DNA from: Eretmocerus hayati
Lineage: Eukaryota > Arthropoda > Insecta > Hymenoptera > Aphelinidae
NCBI GenBank assembly: GCA_029851415.1
Contig: CM056742.1
Span: 84,000,748 to 84,064,747 of the forward strand
Direction: 5' to 3'
Length of the DNA: 64,000 bases
Shown one piece after another: positions 36,440 through 48,182 of this stretch. The notes under the pieces are model-generated. The model did not search any database. It saw only the letters and a program-made list of their open reading frames with translations, and was not told the DNA's origin. Made by a program: the position numbers and the translations under genes. Within the stretch, counting starts at the first letter, position 1, and each line of letters starts with the position of its first letter.

Positions 36440-39367
36440 CTAGATACGGCTGTCGGAGGGTCTAAAGGGAGTGGCGGTTCCTTAAAGACAGGGTTTATCA
36501 ATCTTAATTCCTTAACGGATAAGATTGAGCATCTGCGTCTGCTCGTCGCTACCGACCCCTTCTACCATCTTTTTGGAGTAGCTGAGTCGTGGCTGGATGA
36601 GTTCGTGGACGACAGTCTTGTTCAGATCCCAGGTTATTCGCTGTTGCGGCAAGACCGCAACAGAAACGGTGGTGGGGTTGCTCTGTATGTGCGCAATGAT
36701 TTCAAAGTGGAGAGGCTTGCCTCGTCTAATACTTCTGGACCAGGGTGTCCCGGCATCCCTGAATACTTGTTTTGTGGCGTGCAGCAGAGCGGTTCACCAT
36801 CTATTTTAGTAGGTGTGATTTATAGGCCCCCAAAAGTCGCCATGCAGAAGGACGATGGGCTTTCCGGGTCACTACGCCGACTGTGTGGTGGCTTTAGCCA
36901 CAAAGTTATCATGGGGGATCTGAACGCAGACTTGCTGGACCCAGCTCATCCTGACACAAAGACGTTGACTGCACTGACGGAAGAACTGTCCCTACAGATT
37001 GTGCAGCATGGCGCGACTCACCAACACAACTCCAATGTATCTCACAAATGGATTGATCACATGTACGTAGATGAAAATGACATCATTACCGACTCACGAA
37101 ACAGACTATTGCCCAGTTTTGGCAGGCACGCGGTCATTGACGTGACCATCAACGTCTTCACTCCTGCTCCGCCTAAAAATTCCTTCACTTACAGGGATTT
37201 TCGTAACATCACTCCAGAGCAGTTGAATGATCGCCTGCTTCGCTGTGACTGGACAGCGCTCAATAATGCTGAAACTAGCTTGGAAGATGCAATTAATTGT
37301 CTTAATGAAAACTTAAAAGTTGTTTTGGACGAACTAGCACCGGAAAAAACGATTTACCCCCGTAAAGGTGATGCTCCTTGGATTGGTCCCGAGCTGAAAG
37401 CACTCATTAAGAAGCGAGATGCAACGCGTAGGCGCTGGGAGCGAAATCAATGCAACCTGCGCAAGTGTTCTGAGCTTCAAAATGAGTTCTTTCGCCTCAG
37501 TGAAGAAGTTGACGTGCGCATCAAAAAAGAGCGGAATTCCTTCATTCAGAATCACCTTTCAGACGCTCTTGATCAACATAAAAATATTTGGAAGGATATG
37601 CGTAACCTCGGCCTTTTATCCAAGAGCAAAGAGGAGGAGCTTCACGGCTTCACCCCGGGTGAGTTGAACGCTCACTTTGCGGGAGTCTCTGTCTCGCCCC
37701 ACGAAAATATAGAAGATGCGATGGATGAAATTATGGTGGCTCCAGAGGAGGGTTTCAAATTCAAGCCAACCAATTTTAATGAAGTAGTCCTTGCTATAAA
37801 ACAATTCTCCTCACAGGCTCGCGGGGCAGACGGAATTCCTCAAAGTGTGATCGCGAAGGCTCTCCCGGCGTTGGGTGACCTTATTGTACATATTTTTAAC
37901 TCCTCTTTCGCTCACAGCATTTTCCCTGAGGCTTGGAAGAAAGCACAGCTGATTGCGCTGAAGAAGACTGCAGCTCCATCATCAGTCTCGGATTCCCGCC
38001 CTATAGCGCTGCTGTGCTTTCTCTCCAAGGTTCTCGAAAAGGTTGCACACGACCAAATCACGGAGTACTTGAAGAAAGAAAAATTATTAGATCGCTTCCA
38101 GGCTGGTTTCAGGCAACACCACAGTACCCAGACAGCTTTGCTGAAATTGACAGATGACATTAGACTAGGCATCGATAGGAAAAAGATCACCCTATTACTG
38201 CTCTTTGACTTCAGCAAAGCCTTTGACACGATATCACCAACGAAACTTCTGAGTAAACTCCGACAACTGGGTTTCTCACGATCGGCCCTCCTGTGGATCA
38301 AATCATATTTACAAGGTCGCACCCAACTAGTCACCTCTAAAAATGGGGATTCTGATTGGCTTGCAACCAATCTGGGTGTTCCGCAGGGCTCCGTTCTTGG
38401 ACCTTTACTCTTTAGTTTGTATGTCAATGACTTGCCCGGGTTACTGAACGGAAAGTCGGTAGATCATCTCTTTTACGCTGATGACCTCCAAATTTATCTC
38501 CAGGTGGAGAAAAATAAGATCAGAGAGGGGATCGCTCGATTAGGAGAAGTGAGGCGACTGTTTGGTGATTGGGCTGCGGGCTCCGGCCTGCGTCTCAACG
38601 CTGGTAAGACCAAAGCAATCTTTTTCTCTTCTGAGAGGAATATCAAAGATCTGAAAAGTATGGACTTGCCAGGGGTTGAGATACAGGAAGGAGTTTTCGT
38701 CCCTTTCAGTGATACAGTCGTGAGCCTTGGTGTTGTTTTAGATAGCGAATTGTCGTGGAAACCGCAAATTAATCAAGTGACAAAGAAAGTCAACAGGGCC
38801 CTATACAGTTTGCGGTTTTTTAGGGCATGCATTACCAGGACTCTTCGCATTCGACTAGTCGAGGCGTTAGTCCAGCCTCATCTGGGCTACTGCACGGTCA
38901 CATATCTTGACGCAGCGGACGAACAGCGGCAACGGATACAGCGACTGAGCAATTCATTTGTGAGATACATTTTTGATCTTAGGAGAGACGAGCACATCAC
39001 TCCGTTCAGGGACAGCTTGGATTGGTTGCGTACTGATTCGCGGCGAATGTACTTTGCAGGCATTATCATGTATAAGATCATGCACATGAGGGAACCTGGT
39101 TACCTGTCTGCAATGTTCACCAGGCACCAATCCGAGCGCCCTGGGCGTGGGAATGCACAAGAGCAGGAACTCAAAGTACCCAGAATGAGACTCGAGTACG
39201 GGAGACGATCTTTCCAAGTCCAGTGTGCTCATTTCTGGAACTTTCTCCCTTCGGGTTTTCGGCAGTTCGCAAAAATTTCGATTTTTAAGGATGCTTTGAA
39301 AGAATTCCTTCGTTCACAGCCTCCCCAGATAATTGATGTGGACAAGAAGCATTACTTCAATCTTTGA
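36440..39367 (+). CDS. LINE ORF2: endonuclease-reverse transcriptase
   Basis: One frame of 975 codons is open from just after the ORF1 stop to TGA 39367. There is no ATG in the first part, so translation probably depends on reinitiation or fusion, as known for LINEs. The N-terminal endonuclease shows FINLNSLTDKI, AESWLDE, GGGVALYVRNDF and GDLNADLL. The RT (about residues 450-720) shows GADGIPQSVI, RPIALLCFLSKVLEK, QAGFRQHHSTQTALL, DFSKAFDT, GVPQGSVLGPLLF and the catalytic FYADDLQIY. The C-terminal part has HFWNFLPSGFRQ. It nicks target DNA and copies element RNA there. No inactivating break is visible. Confidence 0.85.
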   Translation, partial: LDTAVGGSKGSGGSLKTGFINLNSLTDKIEHLRLLVATDPFYHLFGVAESWLDEFVDDSLVQIPGYSLLRQDRNRNGGGVALYVRNDFKVERLASSNTSGPGCPGIPEYLFCGVQQSGSPSILVGVIYRPPKVAMQKDDGLSGSLRRLCGGFSHKVIMGDLNADLLDPAHPDTKTLTALTEELSLQIVQHGATHQHNSNVSHKWIDHMYVDENDIITDSRNRLLPSFGRHAVIDVTINVFTPAPPKNSFTYRDFRNITPEQLNDRLLRCDWTALNNAETSLEDAINCLNENLKVVLDELAPEKTIYPRKGDAPWIGPELKALIKKRDATRRRWERNQCNLRKCSELQNEFFRLSEEVDVRIKKERNSFIQNHLSDALDQHKNIWKDMRNLGLLSKSKEEELHGFTPGELNAHFAGVSVSPHENIEDAMDEIMVAPEEGFKFKPTNFNEVVLAIKQFSSQARGADGIPQSVIAKALPALGDLIVHIFNSSFAHSIFPEAWKKAQLIALKKTAAPSSVSDSRPIALLCFLSKVLEKVAHDQITEYLKKEKLLDRFQAGFRQHHSTQTALLKLTDDIRLGIDRKKITLLLLFDFSKAFDTISPTKLLSKLRQLGFSRSALLWIKSYLQGRTQLVTSKNGDSDWLATNLGVPQGSVLGPLLFSLYVNDLPGLLNGKSVDHLFYADDLQIYLQVEKNKIREGIARLGEVRRLFGDWAAGSGLRLNAGKTKAIFFSSERNIKDLKSMDLPGVEIQEGVFVPFSDTVVSLGVVLDSELSWKPQINQVTKKVNRALYSLRFFRACITRTLRIRLVEALVQPHLGYCTVTYLDAADEQRQRIQRLSNSFVRYIFDLRRDEHITPFRDSLDWLRTDSRRMYFAGIIMYKIMHMREPGYLSAMFTRHQSERPGRGNAQEQELKVPRMRLEYGRRSFQVQCAHFWNFLPSGFRQFAKISIFKDALKEFLRSQPPQIIDVDKKHYFNL

Positions 39368-39689
39368 AGGTCATTGGGCTCTTCTCTTTTTATATGGACT
39401 GTGATTATACTCACAACCTGTTTTATGACTGATTAGAAGATAACTGCGATATTTTGTTCAGCCTTCGTCCTACTCATTAAATGTTTTTAAGCAGCCTTTG
39501 TTGCTGCAATCTTGACTAGTCACAACTTGTGATAACCTACCTGTCCTTGACCAATAGATTTATTTATATTAATTGATAATTTCTATTTATACGACATATG
39601 TATCCCACATGTGATATTTGATTTTTGCCTCCGGGCGAATAAAGGACGTCTATCTATCTATCTATCTATCTCTCTCTCTCTCTCTTTCA

Positions 39690-40095
39690 CTGAGTACCCC
39701 CACCTCGGCCGATCGGACATCGTCCGTTCAGGCCATTCGTTTGAGTAGTACACTGTTCACTGTGTGCGCTATCTCACTCACTCTCTCGAGTGGCTCTCTC
39801 TCTCGCGCTCGACTTTCAGCAAAGCTGGCAATGTGTGCTATGCTTCTGCGTGCGTGAGCCTATTACTCACCGCTCGACCCGCCTCACCTCGCAAGTTCGA
39901 GCTTCTGCTCGCACTCACAGCTTGTGACTCGATCGTGATTTGAGGACGATCATACACTAAACCCACGCTCAGCTGTTAATTGGCTCGCGTAATTGTTTCA
40001 CTCACTCTCGACACACTTGCGGGCTTGAGTGCACTTCAAATATTGTACGAAATCGGACGATATTACTGATTTTTGTGAATTCCACACAGAATCAA
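39690..40095. other. Non-coding stretch between LINE and BEL element
   Basis: CT-rich and 'CTCACTC' motifs. No LTR matching the region after the BEL coding part was found by eye. Confidence 0.35.
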
Positions 40096-40099
40096 CCTC

Positions 40100-41250
40100 A
40101 TGATTTCAAGTAAAGAGTACCTCAACCTTTTTGCAAAACAAGACATCATCACGGGATCGATAGTCAACACACTCGACCAAGTGCAAAAATACGCACACCC
40201 CTCTCAGCAGCTGTTGACGAGCAAATTTTCCAAACTAGACGAAGGATGGAACACGTGCCGGAAATCACACGCAGAGCTCTATGCTCAAGCCAGTCCCTAG
40301 CACCTGCAGCATGACAACTTCGATGATGAAAATATTACGGTAGTCAAAGTGGCTCATGATCAAGCCAGAGACTTCATCCTCGAGAGGTTGGAGGGAGCCG
40401 AGAGGTCTCCAATTGCTGCCGAAGCTGATCGCGCGCCCCAGCGCCGGCTCAAGTGCAGCCAGGCGCGGGGTTCCACCTTCCAGAGTTGCCGATGCCAACC
40501 TTCGATGGAAATCCTGTTGAGTGGTTCTCATTCAAAGACTTTTTTTCATCCACTATTATTTCACATCCTCATTCATCCGATGCTGATCGTTTGCGATATT
40601 TGAAAGCCGTGCTTGTTGGTTACACCAGAAGAAGCCTCCCTAATATTTCAATCGGGAATATCAATTTTGCGTCGTCCCGGCAAACTTCAATTGATAGGTA
40701 CGAGAATAAGCGTACCCAAATTCACTTTTATCTCAAATCTTTTATAAATATTTCTGACATCACGTCCGATTACTTGAATTCTTTGAAATCTCTGAGTGAT
40801 GAATCAAATTCTTCATTGAATGCGTTGCGTGACCTCGTTCGACCAGTTGACTCGTGGAGTGATTTGATTGTTCTCATTCTAGTTTCAAAATTAGGTGAAG
40901 TTTCTCTTTAGATTTGGGAACAGTTTACTTGTGGAATTGAAGATTATCCAACTTATGACAAATTCAAATCATTCCTTGATACGAGAATTCGTACGATGGA
41001 CAATATGTCCGAAGTCAAAAAACCCACTAGTCAACAGTGGACTAACCCCACTATGCGGACGAGTACTCCAATCAGATCTAAGCCAAATAGTCTGTCTAGC
41101 ACTCATGTAACAAGTAATCAAATTACATGCCCCGTTTGCCAGGGCAAACATGGAATTTACAGTCGACCAGAATTGAAACGTTTGACCATTGGCCAATGGA
41201 GCGATTTATTTCTAAAGTCTCTTGATGTTTCAACTGTTTAGCTCAGGGTC
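40100..41250 (+). pseudogene. BEL/Pao gag and zinc knuckle
   Basis: The block LPELPMPTFDGNPVEWFSFKD at about 40470 is the hallmark start of the BEL gag domain (DUF1759 type). It continues in frame to 40911 and then shifts. A knuckle remnant TCPVCQGKHGIY lies near 41130. Confidence 0.75.
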
Positions 41251-41342
41251 ATGGGATCAAAGATTGCAAAATTTTATACGATTGTAAAATTTGTGATGGG
41301 CGCTACCATGAATTTCTCCATCAGGCATCACCGGGAAGTGAT

Positions 41343-42068
41343 TTGGAAGCCCCTGTGGCTGAAGGTGCTGAAACCCCTAAGAAACCCAGTGATGGATCTG
41401 GCAATTCGGCCGATCCTAGTGATGATACAGTGGTGGATAATAGTGATCTAAAAGATACGTATGCCTCTAGTGCTTATGTGACAGAGCAAAAATGTTCAAT
41501 CCTTCTTGCGACAGCGCGTCTGATCATGATATCGCCTGATGGAGATCTCGTTAGCACTCGCGCGTTGATTGACCCGTGTTCGGAGCGATCCTACGTGTCC
41601 GAAAATTGAGTTCAGACAATGAAATTACGTGAAATGCAATGCGATTCATCCATTGCTGATCTTGGTGGCGAGCATTCATGTAACGCCTCGCACGTGACGT
41701 CGGTTGAAATATGTCGTACTGCCTCGTGTGATGAGCGAATCTCGATCCGAGCGATGGTGCTTTTTCGGATTACAGCTCATAACCCCCGAAAATTCAATAT
41801 TTGTAACTCTTCCCCTCAACTGCAGAAGCTTGATTTAGCTGACCCCAACCCCTCAAAGTCGCACAAGATCAAAGTACTGATCGGTGCTGACTATTTCACG
41901 AGCATTATCTTGGAAAAATTCGTCACGGACGACATAATGAACCGGTCGCCCAAGAAACTATCTTCGGATATATCCTTACTGGACCACTTCTTTAGTTCAA
42001 ATTACCCCAAACCCTGGTGCATATCCATCATACGGAACATCAGGAAATTCCGAACTTCTGAACGCTGA
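41343..42068 (+). pseudogene. BEL/Pao retropepsin region
   Basis: LLATARLIMISPDGD and ALIDPCSERSYVSEN (about 41500-41609) match the DUF1758-type protease, in which the usual ALLDSGS motif has Asp retained but Gly replaced by Pro-Cys. KVLIGADYF appears near 41880. A stop at 41607-41609 splits the domain. Confidence 0.7.
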
Positions 42069-42162
42069 ACGCATTCGTCCCCCACATAAGCTCAACCCTG
42101 AAGAGCTCGACTGTGAACCTCACATTTAGTCGACACATACTCGGTTACCAGACGGCCAATAC

Positions 42163-43998
42163 ATGGTTCGACTGCCATTCAAGCAGCCACCCAGCTTCCT
42201 CGGCGACTCGCGCACACAGGCGCTCGAAAGTTTCCAGCGGCTGGAAAAACACCTTTTCAAGAATCCAGAGCTGATGATTCCTTATGCTAATTTTTCAAGA
42301 AAATATAAGAGCTTAGGTCACATGGTAAAATTGCCCCTCGATCAAGTGGGCGATCCTTTGCTTCATTCCATCCCCCATCATCCCGTGCTTCGAGAAGATA
42401 GCCTCACTACTGCTCTACGCGTTGTGTTTAACGATTCATCCCCTACTAGGAACGGATTTGCATTGAATAAAATCCTCCACCCCGGTCCTAAATTACAAAA
42501 AGACATGACCTCCATCATCTCACGCTGGAGACAGCATGAGCTTGTCATGTGTGGTGACATTGCAAAAATGTTTCGGCAATCCCTTGTCCATCCGGATGAT
42601 CGATATGTCCAAGCTATTTGTACGAGGAATTTCTCTGATGAGTAATTGCTTGTTCACATCCTCATGACTGTCGTGTATTGGACTAGCTTGTTCTCCTCAT
42701 CCAGCATTGAGAGTCTCAGCACAACTAGCTACTGATAAAGGTCCCAACTACATCCTTGCAGCTCCTGTCTTGCAAAATGATACGTTCGTGAATGATCCAT
42801 TCATAGACGCTGATTACCCCAATGAAGCTTTCGCTATCCGTGATCAGCTGATCAACCTCACTGCTGCTGCTCAGCTCACTCTTCGCAAGTGGGCAGGCAA
42901 TTCCCCCGAACTAAAATCAGGTCTCTCGACCGATGATCATGGCGTAGCTTTTGATGTAGCAAGTCAGCCCGAGACTGATATGGAAGTCCCCGGTATTTCT
43001 TGGTCACCAGCCCAAGATATCTTCAAATTCAAAGTCACTGTCTCACCTATGACAAAGGTCACCAAACGAACGATATTCTCATCGGTCGGTTAACATTTCG
43101 ACCCGTTTGGTTGGCTAGCGCCCACTATTGTCGGAGCAGAAGTACTCATGCAGTCCCTTTGGCCACTCAAAATCGGCTGGGATGAGACCTCACTCAATTC
43201 CTCAAGAATATCAGCAGTCAATGGTGGCTATTTGGATCTCAACTCCCTATGTTGGAAACATTATCAATCCCTCGCTAGACCCAATTTCTTCGGAATATAA
43301 TCTCAATTCAACTCCATGAATTTGCGAATGCGACCCCCCAGGCCTGTTCAGCTGTCGCGTATTCGCGCATAGTCACAGTGACCGACGAAATAGCGATCAA
43401 ACTCTTGACGGCTGAAGCCAAGGTTCCCCCAGTCAAAGAGACTACATCCTCTCGCCTCCATTTGTTGGCAGCATTGCTACTCATGCGGCTGCTAACACAT
43501 GTCACGGATTCTTTGAAAGGCGATGCTTTTGAACGTGGGGATGTCTTCTGTTGGATAAGTTCTGTCACCGCTTCTGGTTGGCTCAAACAAGACCTTGCAA
43601 CATGGAAACAATTCGTATCAAATCGAAAGTCAAAATTCAATACTTTGCTGCTGAAAGCTCAGTGGAGGTTGCTCCTTCCTGAGACAGACCATGAGCGCCA
43701 CGCAGCCTCTGGTCTTTCTGCGACCAATCTGGTCAACACTCAACTGTGGTGGGATGGTCCACAATGGCTTTATGCGCCAGAAGGAAATTGGAATCGTGAT
43801 ACTACCATACCTGAAGTCAACAAAAAAAAAACGAAGAGTGAGTTGTACGCATCATTCACAGTTCATGGAAGAGAGGAAGTTACTCACGTCAACGAACTCT
43901 TGGGCTCGTCTTCTTCGAATAACGTCACTTGTGATGAAATTTATCCAAGCATTGAAAATAAGGAGATCTCAAAGACCTCGGAAAAATCTACCGCATAA
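42163..43998 (+). pseudogene. BEL/Pao reverse transcriptase and RNase H
   Basis: RT shows LPFKQPPSFLGDSRTQAL, HHPVLREDSLTTALRVVFN and MTSIISRWRQHELVMCGDIAKMF. The catalytic YVDD block survives as TFVNDPFIDADYP near 42780 in another frame, with its second Asp lost. LRKWAGNSPEL follows, then an RNase H-like region to about 43640. Inactive. Confidence 0.75.
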
Positions 43999-43999
43999 G

Positions 44000-45183
44000 T
44001 ATTCTCCCCTCACAGCTGATGACATTCGAAAAGCCAGCGACTTTTGGATCGAGTATGTCCAAATTCGGACGTTCCGTTCGGAAATTCGGACCTTGAGTCA
44101 GAGGTCAGAACTTTCAAGATCATCAAAACTCATCGAACTCGCCCCTTTCATAGATCAAGGTGGCATTCTCTCAGTTGGGAGCCGATTTGAGCACTCTAGA
44201 CTCCCTTCCTTGCAAAAATATCCTGCGACTCTTCCTCCTGATCGTGTTACCGAACTGATTGTTACTCAGTTGCCCCTGAATTTGTTGCACAAGGGCACAA
44301 ATCTGGCGTTCACTGTTTTGCGCCATTAATAGTGGATTCTCGGTGCACGAAACCTCGTCCAATCCCATTCTCACAAGTGCCTCATCTGCGTCAGATATCG
44401 TGGGAATCTCATGAACCAGATGATGGCTAACCTCGCTGAGGCTCGGTCTACTCCCTCGAGTCCGTTCACTCATACAGGAGTCGACTACACAGGACCTTAG
44501 AACGTCCGAAATCATCTTGGACGAGGATCAAGATCACACAAGGCATACATTTTGAATTTTTTCTGCCCCGCAACGCATGCTCCTCACCTCGAATTGATAA
44601 ATGACTGTATCACCGTGACTCTTCTGGACGCGCTTGATTGCTTCGTATCATGTCGTGGACTACCATCCGACATATATTGTGACAGTGATAAGAATCTTGT
44701 AGACCATAATGGAGAACTGCGATCGAACTACAAAAAAACAATCTAAGATCTGTCACTTCATACCCGTCTCCCTGCCGACGGGATCAATCAGCCTCTTCCA
44801 CCTCTTCCAGGCCCATATTTTGGTGGTCTGTGGGAGGCCGGTGTGAAAAGTGTAAAATCACATCTCAGTGAATTATCGGTACGCATACCCTCACAATTGA
44901 TGAATTTCGAACTAATTTGTGTTGAATAGAGTGTTGTTTGAACTTCCGTCCAATAGCACCTCCGGTTGATGATCCTAAAAATTCCTCAGCTCTCAAAGCG
45001 GGACATTCTTCGATTGGCAAGCCACTGAAAGCTGTGCTCACTCCATCCCTTCTGGATAACTCAGAGACGAAATACTCGATGGCAGATGGTGCGTCGGTTA
45101 GCTTAACAGTCTTGGAGAGTCTGGTCGAGCGAATATCTACATTTGCTCCAAAAACGTCACAAATGAATCACTCCACAGCCTGA
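44000..45183 (+). pseudogene. BEL/Pao integrase and C-terminal domain
   Basis: A zinc-binding region (HSRLPSLQKYPATLPPDRVTELIV) spans about 44190-44270. An integrase core with VDYTGP near 44480 and CRGLPSDIYCDSDKNLV near 44650 follows. The terminal domain (NFRPIAPPVDDPKNSSALKAG) is at 44938. Frames are broken. Confidence 0.75.
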
Positions 45184-45189
45184 AATTTC

Positions 45190-45794
45190 CATCGGCTATC
45201 TAGTATTAATGAGGCTATAGCGATAAAACGTCCACCAGGGCGGCGCTGATGGTCATTTAAGCTCCCTAACACATGGAATTTGCTGTCCGTGTACGTCAGT
45301 GCGTACTAGTGTGTATCTGTGTGAGAGAGTATGCGACAACTCTCACAGACGCGCACGGACAGAGGATTGCATGTGTTGGACCACCAGCGCTCGTAGCGGC
45401 CGTTTTCTCGCTAAAGCCTCATTGCGGATGATACTTCGCCCCCCCACTCACTGGCTGTTAAGTCGTATCATTAAGCGATACCCAGGTCCAGATGGACGTA
45501 TTTGAGTTGTACGTGAGAAAACAGCAAAGTCTGAGTACGACCGACCAATCTCAAAGTTATGTAAGTCACTCGTTAGCGATACTGATTCAAGTAGGGGAGG
45601 AGAGCGGGGGACAGGAAGTAGGCCACACTGTTTTTTCACTTTTCCCCATAAGGAAAGCATTGCGCGCGGATCCTTTGAAATGCATGGCGAGGATAGTCAA
45701 GTGCAAACTCTGTTTTTTTCACACATCGATGCGCAGTCCTCTCTCTCTCTCTCTCTCTTCCCCCGTCAATGCACCGCTGGCTCAGCGGTATAGG

Positions 45795-45845
<51 letters not shown>

Positions 45846-46690
45846 GCATGACCAAATAATATTTTGTGGTCCAGATAATATTTGAAGATCTCAAAAATCT
45901 CGCTTTATTTTAGATGGACATGAGAAGGCATACATAAATCTCGCGATCCTTTCACTCGCCTTCAGCTCTCTCTCTCTCTCTCTCTCACTCATTCTCGTGC
46001 CTGCCGACTATACTTCAGCTCTCTCTCTCTCTCTCATTCTCGTGCCTGCCGACCAACAAAGTTCAGCTCTCTCTCTCTCTCTCTCTCGTTCGGCAGGTAG
46101 CTACTATTCTTCGATGCTCAAAATATCGTTTCAATGATTCCTGCGGGCAGCGGCCGAGTCCGTGGCTCGACGAATATCATCCACCTGCTCTGTCGTTGCT
46201 TACCTTTCTCGTTCTCCTGTCGGTAGTGACTCGCTTACCGTCGTCGTTCGCACACGACATATATATTTCATCTTCAACTGACTTTAAATTATTCACCCTT
46301 TTTAACGTTTATTTTCTTTGAAAATTACTCCTACAGTAATCTCAATTGGTAAAGTGTTTATCGTGCGGAGCTCTCGCGAGTGGCATCAGTCTTGTTTCTC
46401 CCAAAGTGCATCATTTCCTAGTGTATTGCTTATCTCGTGCTATTGCGAGAGTTTACTCATCGAGTGGAAAAAAGTGTTAGCATTTATTTGGTCAGAATGT
46501 ATCATATGCAGAAATTTGCCGTACAACTTGCTCGACTCTACGTATCATATACAAGATGAATGTTAAATATTGCACAACCTAACGGGCAATGGGAGAATTT
46601 TCCCCACTGTGACTCTCTCTCTCTATGGAGTAAGTACCTTGAATTACTCTTTATGAAAAATTTGGGAAGGATGTAAAATGAAGCAAGACA
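45190..46690. repeat. Low-complexity border region before the endogenous virus
   Basis: No supported gene. It contains (CT)n at about 45737-45758, (AC)n at about 45797-45842 and a minisatellite at 45963-46100: three units of about 56 bp with TTCAGCTCTCTCTC and ATTCTCGTGCCTGCCGAC. The left end of the viral element must lie in or near this region, but its terminal repeat cannot be confirmed because the right end is outside the window. Confidence 0.6.
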
Positions 46691-46806
46691 ATATTTTCGT
46701 CCCCACACCCACACATTTTTTTATTGTTGATTATAATTTTCTGGATTTTTTTCGGTCCATTCTATACACTCATACCACACTCTTACATATTGCACACCTT
46801 TTCATT

Positions 46807-47878
46807 CTAGCTTTTTCCCCCCTGTGTAGCACTCAACATACGATTTCTTCTCTCATTATATCTGTCTAGCTTATGAGCTTTCACATTCATGACTACTCTC
46901 TTGAGTATCTTATGCATATTTATGACTAGCATATCACACTCACCATTATTTCTCGAATCTATATGATTATTTTTCACTAACCAATCCCGTATACACATTG
47001 GTCGATTCAATTTAATCAATTTATTTAGTCGAGCCTCTGTTAAGATATTAACGAACCAATCGATTCCCTTTTCATCCATTTTTCTCGCTAAATATCGATT
47101 GAATTCCGAATCAACAAAATACTTATTCATTAACATTTTTTCGAAACAACTCTGACTTAATGCTAAAACTTTACCTTCTAGATTCGTTATTATTATAATG
47201 ATCTTAGAGTCTATTTTTCTACAGTTGAGCGTGATTCCACGGTAATCTGTAGTCTCTGTTGCCCCACGCACTTTATCTAATCTTAACTTTGCTATCGATC
47301 GACGGATTTTTTGTTCATAAATCCCGCACATCTCGTCCCACTCTAGCTTGTTCAGCGTCATCCTTTCCACCATATCACTGAGTATTATTTCAAACTTTCC
47401 ACGTATATGATCCGCTTCCATATACAGGGAAAACTCTCGTCCTCTGAAACATAGCACAGAGAATTTTATTTTCAATTTTCTCTCTAAACACGTTCTTTCA
47501 TTAGGAAAACAATATGCCTATATAAATAGAAACGTAAAATACTCACATTGGAACTATTCTACTGCTATTTTTGATCCACTCTCTACTCGACTCTCCTTCA
47601 TTGAGCGGTAGATCATTGTCACCCTCGCTCATCCATTCAAAATCTTCAATCTCATTTGTCGATGATGATGATGATCCCAATGATTGTAGGGTGTCATTCG
47701 CATATGTGTTTGCTTGTAGTGGAGGTGGTGGTGGTGGTGGCGGTGGCGGTGGTGGTTGTGACGGTTGTGGATTTTCTGCTGTTGCACGTGTTTCATCCAT
47801 TATTTTGAAAATGCACAATCGCTCTTCAATGGGTTCCTGTCGCACTGTCTTTGACATAGCTTTTTTCAAAGCTTCCAT
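46807..47878 (-). CDS. Two-exon viral gene with proline-rich N-terminus, unknown function
   Basis: Exon 1 (47878-47547) starts at ATG and codes for an N-terminal segment with a run of about 12 prolines and an acidic part. The donor GTGAGT at 47546 and the acceptor TATGTTTCAG ending at 47444 define a 103 bp intron, and the frame continues into exon 2 (47443-46807). Exon 2 is a 212-residue basic, hydrophobic-patterned domain (RGITLNCRKIDSKIIIIITNLEG; RDWLVKNNHIDSR). An AATAAA on this strand lies at about 46720. I do not recognise the fold. It is the last of three minus-strand genes sharing one promoter region. Confidence 0.6.
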
Positions 47879-47882
47879 CTCT

Positions 47883-48182
47883 TTAAAGTTCGTCTAACTC
47901 ACTATCACTCCAGTCAACATGGTATGAGTGATCCAATACAAAGTTTGGCATATCTCTCAATACCTGCCAAACGGGAATAGATCCCGGGCATGGGGGGATG
48001 TCCACCTCATCATTACCCGTTGTGGAAGTTATTAATACAACTTGCACTGGGGGTGGTGTGTCATCGTCATCCACGATGATAATCAATTCTGCGTCGTAAT
48101 CATCCTCCTCGTCACCAGATGTTGTTGAGCTCACCCTATTCTCGTCGCCAGCGTTGGGGACGGGAAGGTCCTGCCCCGTCAT
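47883..48182 (-). CDS. Small acidic protein, unknown
   Basis: ATG at 48182 opens a 99-codon frame overlapping the upstream gene by 47 bp and ending 4 bp before the ATG of the next gene. The product is strongly acidic, with Asp/Glu clusters and a C-terminal DWSDSELDEL. The tight overlap on both sides argues for real coding use, perhaps through leaky scanning or reinitiation. No domain is recognised. Confidence 0.45.
   Translation of the reverse strand: MTGQDLPVPNAGDENRVSSTTSGDEEDDYDAELIIIVDDDDTPPPVQVVLITSTTGNDEVDIPPCPGSIPVWQVLRDMPNFVLDHSYHVDWSDSELDEL

Larger units (their letters stand above)
36137..39670 (+). mobile_element. CR1/L2-type LINE, 5' truncated in ORF1, intact ORF2
   Basis: The element holds the end of ORF1, a complete endonuclease-RT frame and a 3' end of AATAAAGGACG followed by (TCTA)n and (TC)n (39649-39686). 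A microsatellite tail instead of poly(A) is typical of CR1/L2-like lineages. Both sides border TC repeats, so insertion into a (TC)n tract is likely. The low decay of ORF2 marks a recent insertion. Confidence 0.8.
40100..45183 (+). mobile_element. BEL/Pao retrotransposon, decayed, LTRs not found
   Basis: Coding blocks follow BEL/Pao order: gag, CCHC, retropepsin, RT, RNase H, integrase and the terminal conserved domain. Many stops and shifts are present and no flanking LTRs could be seen, so it is an old, probably solo-internal or truncated copy. Confidence 0.8.

Noticed and set aside
37912..38427. 171-codon open frame on the minus strand
   Set aside because: It lies opposite the RT domain of the LINE ORF2 and has no protein-like motifs; a shadow of the real frame.
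39690..46000. LTRs flanking the BEL/Pao element
   Set aside because: No direct repeat between the upstream and downstream flanks was found by eye.
46318..46566. 82-codon open frame left of the viral genes
   Set aside because: No motif, promoter or similarity; probably chance in the border region.
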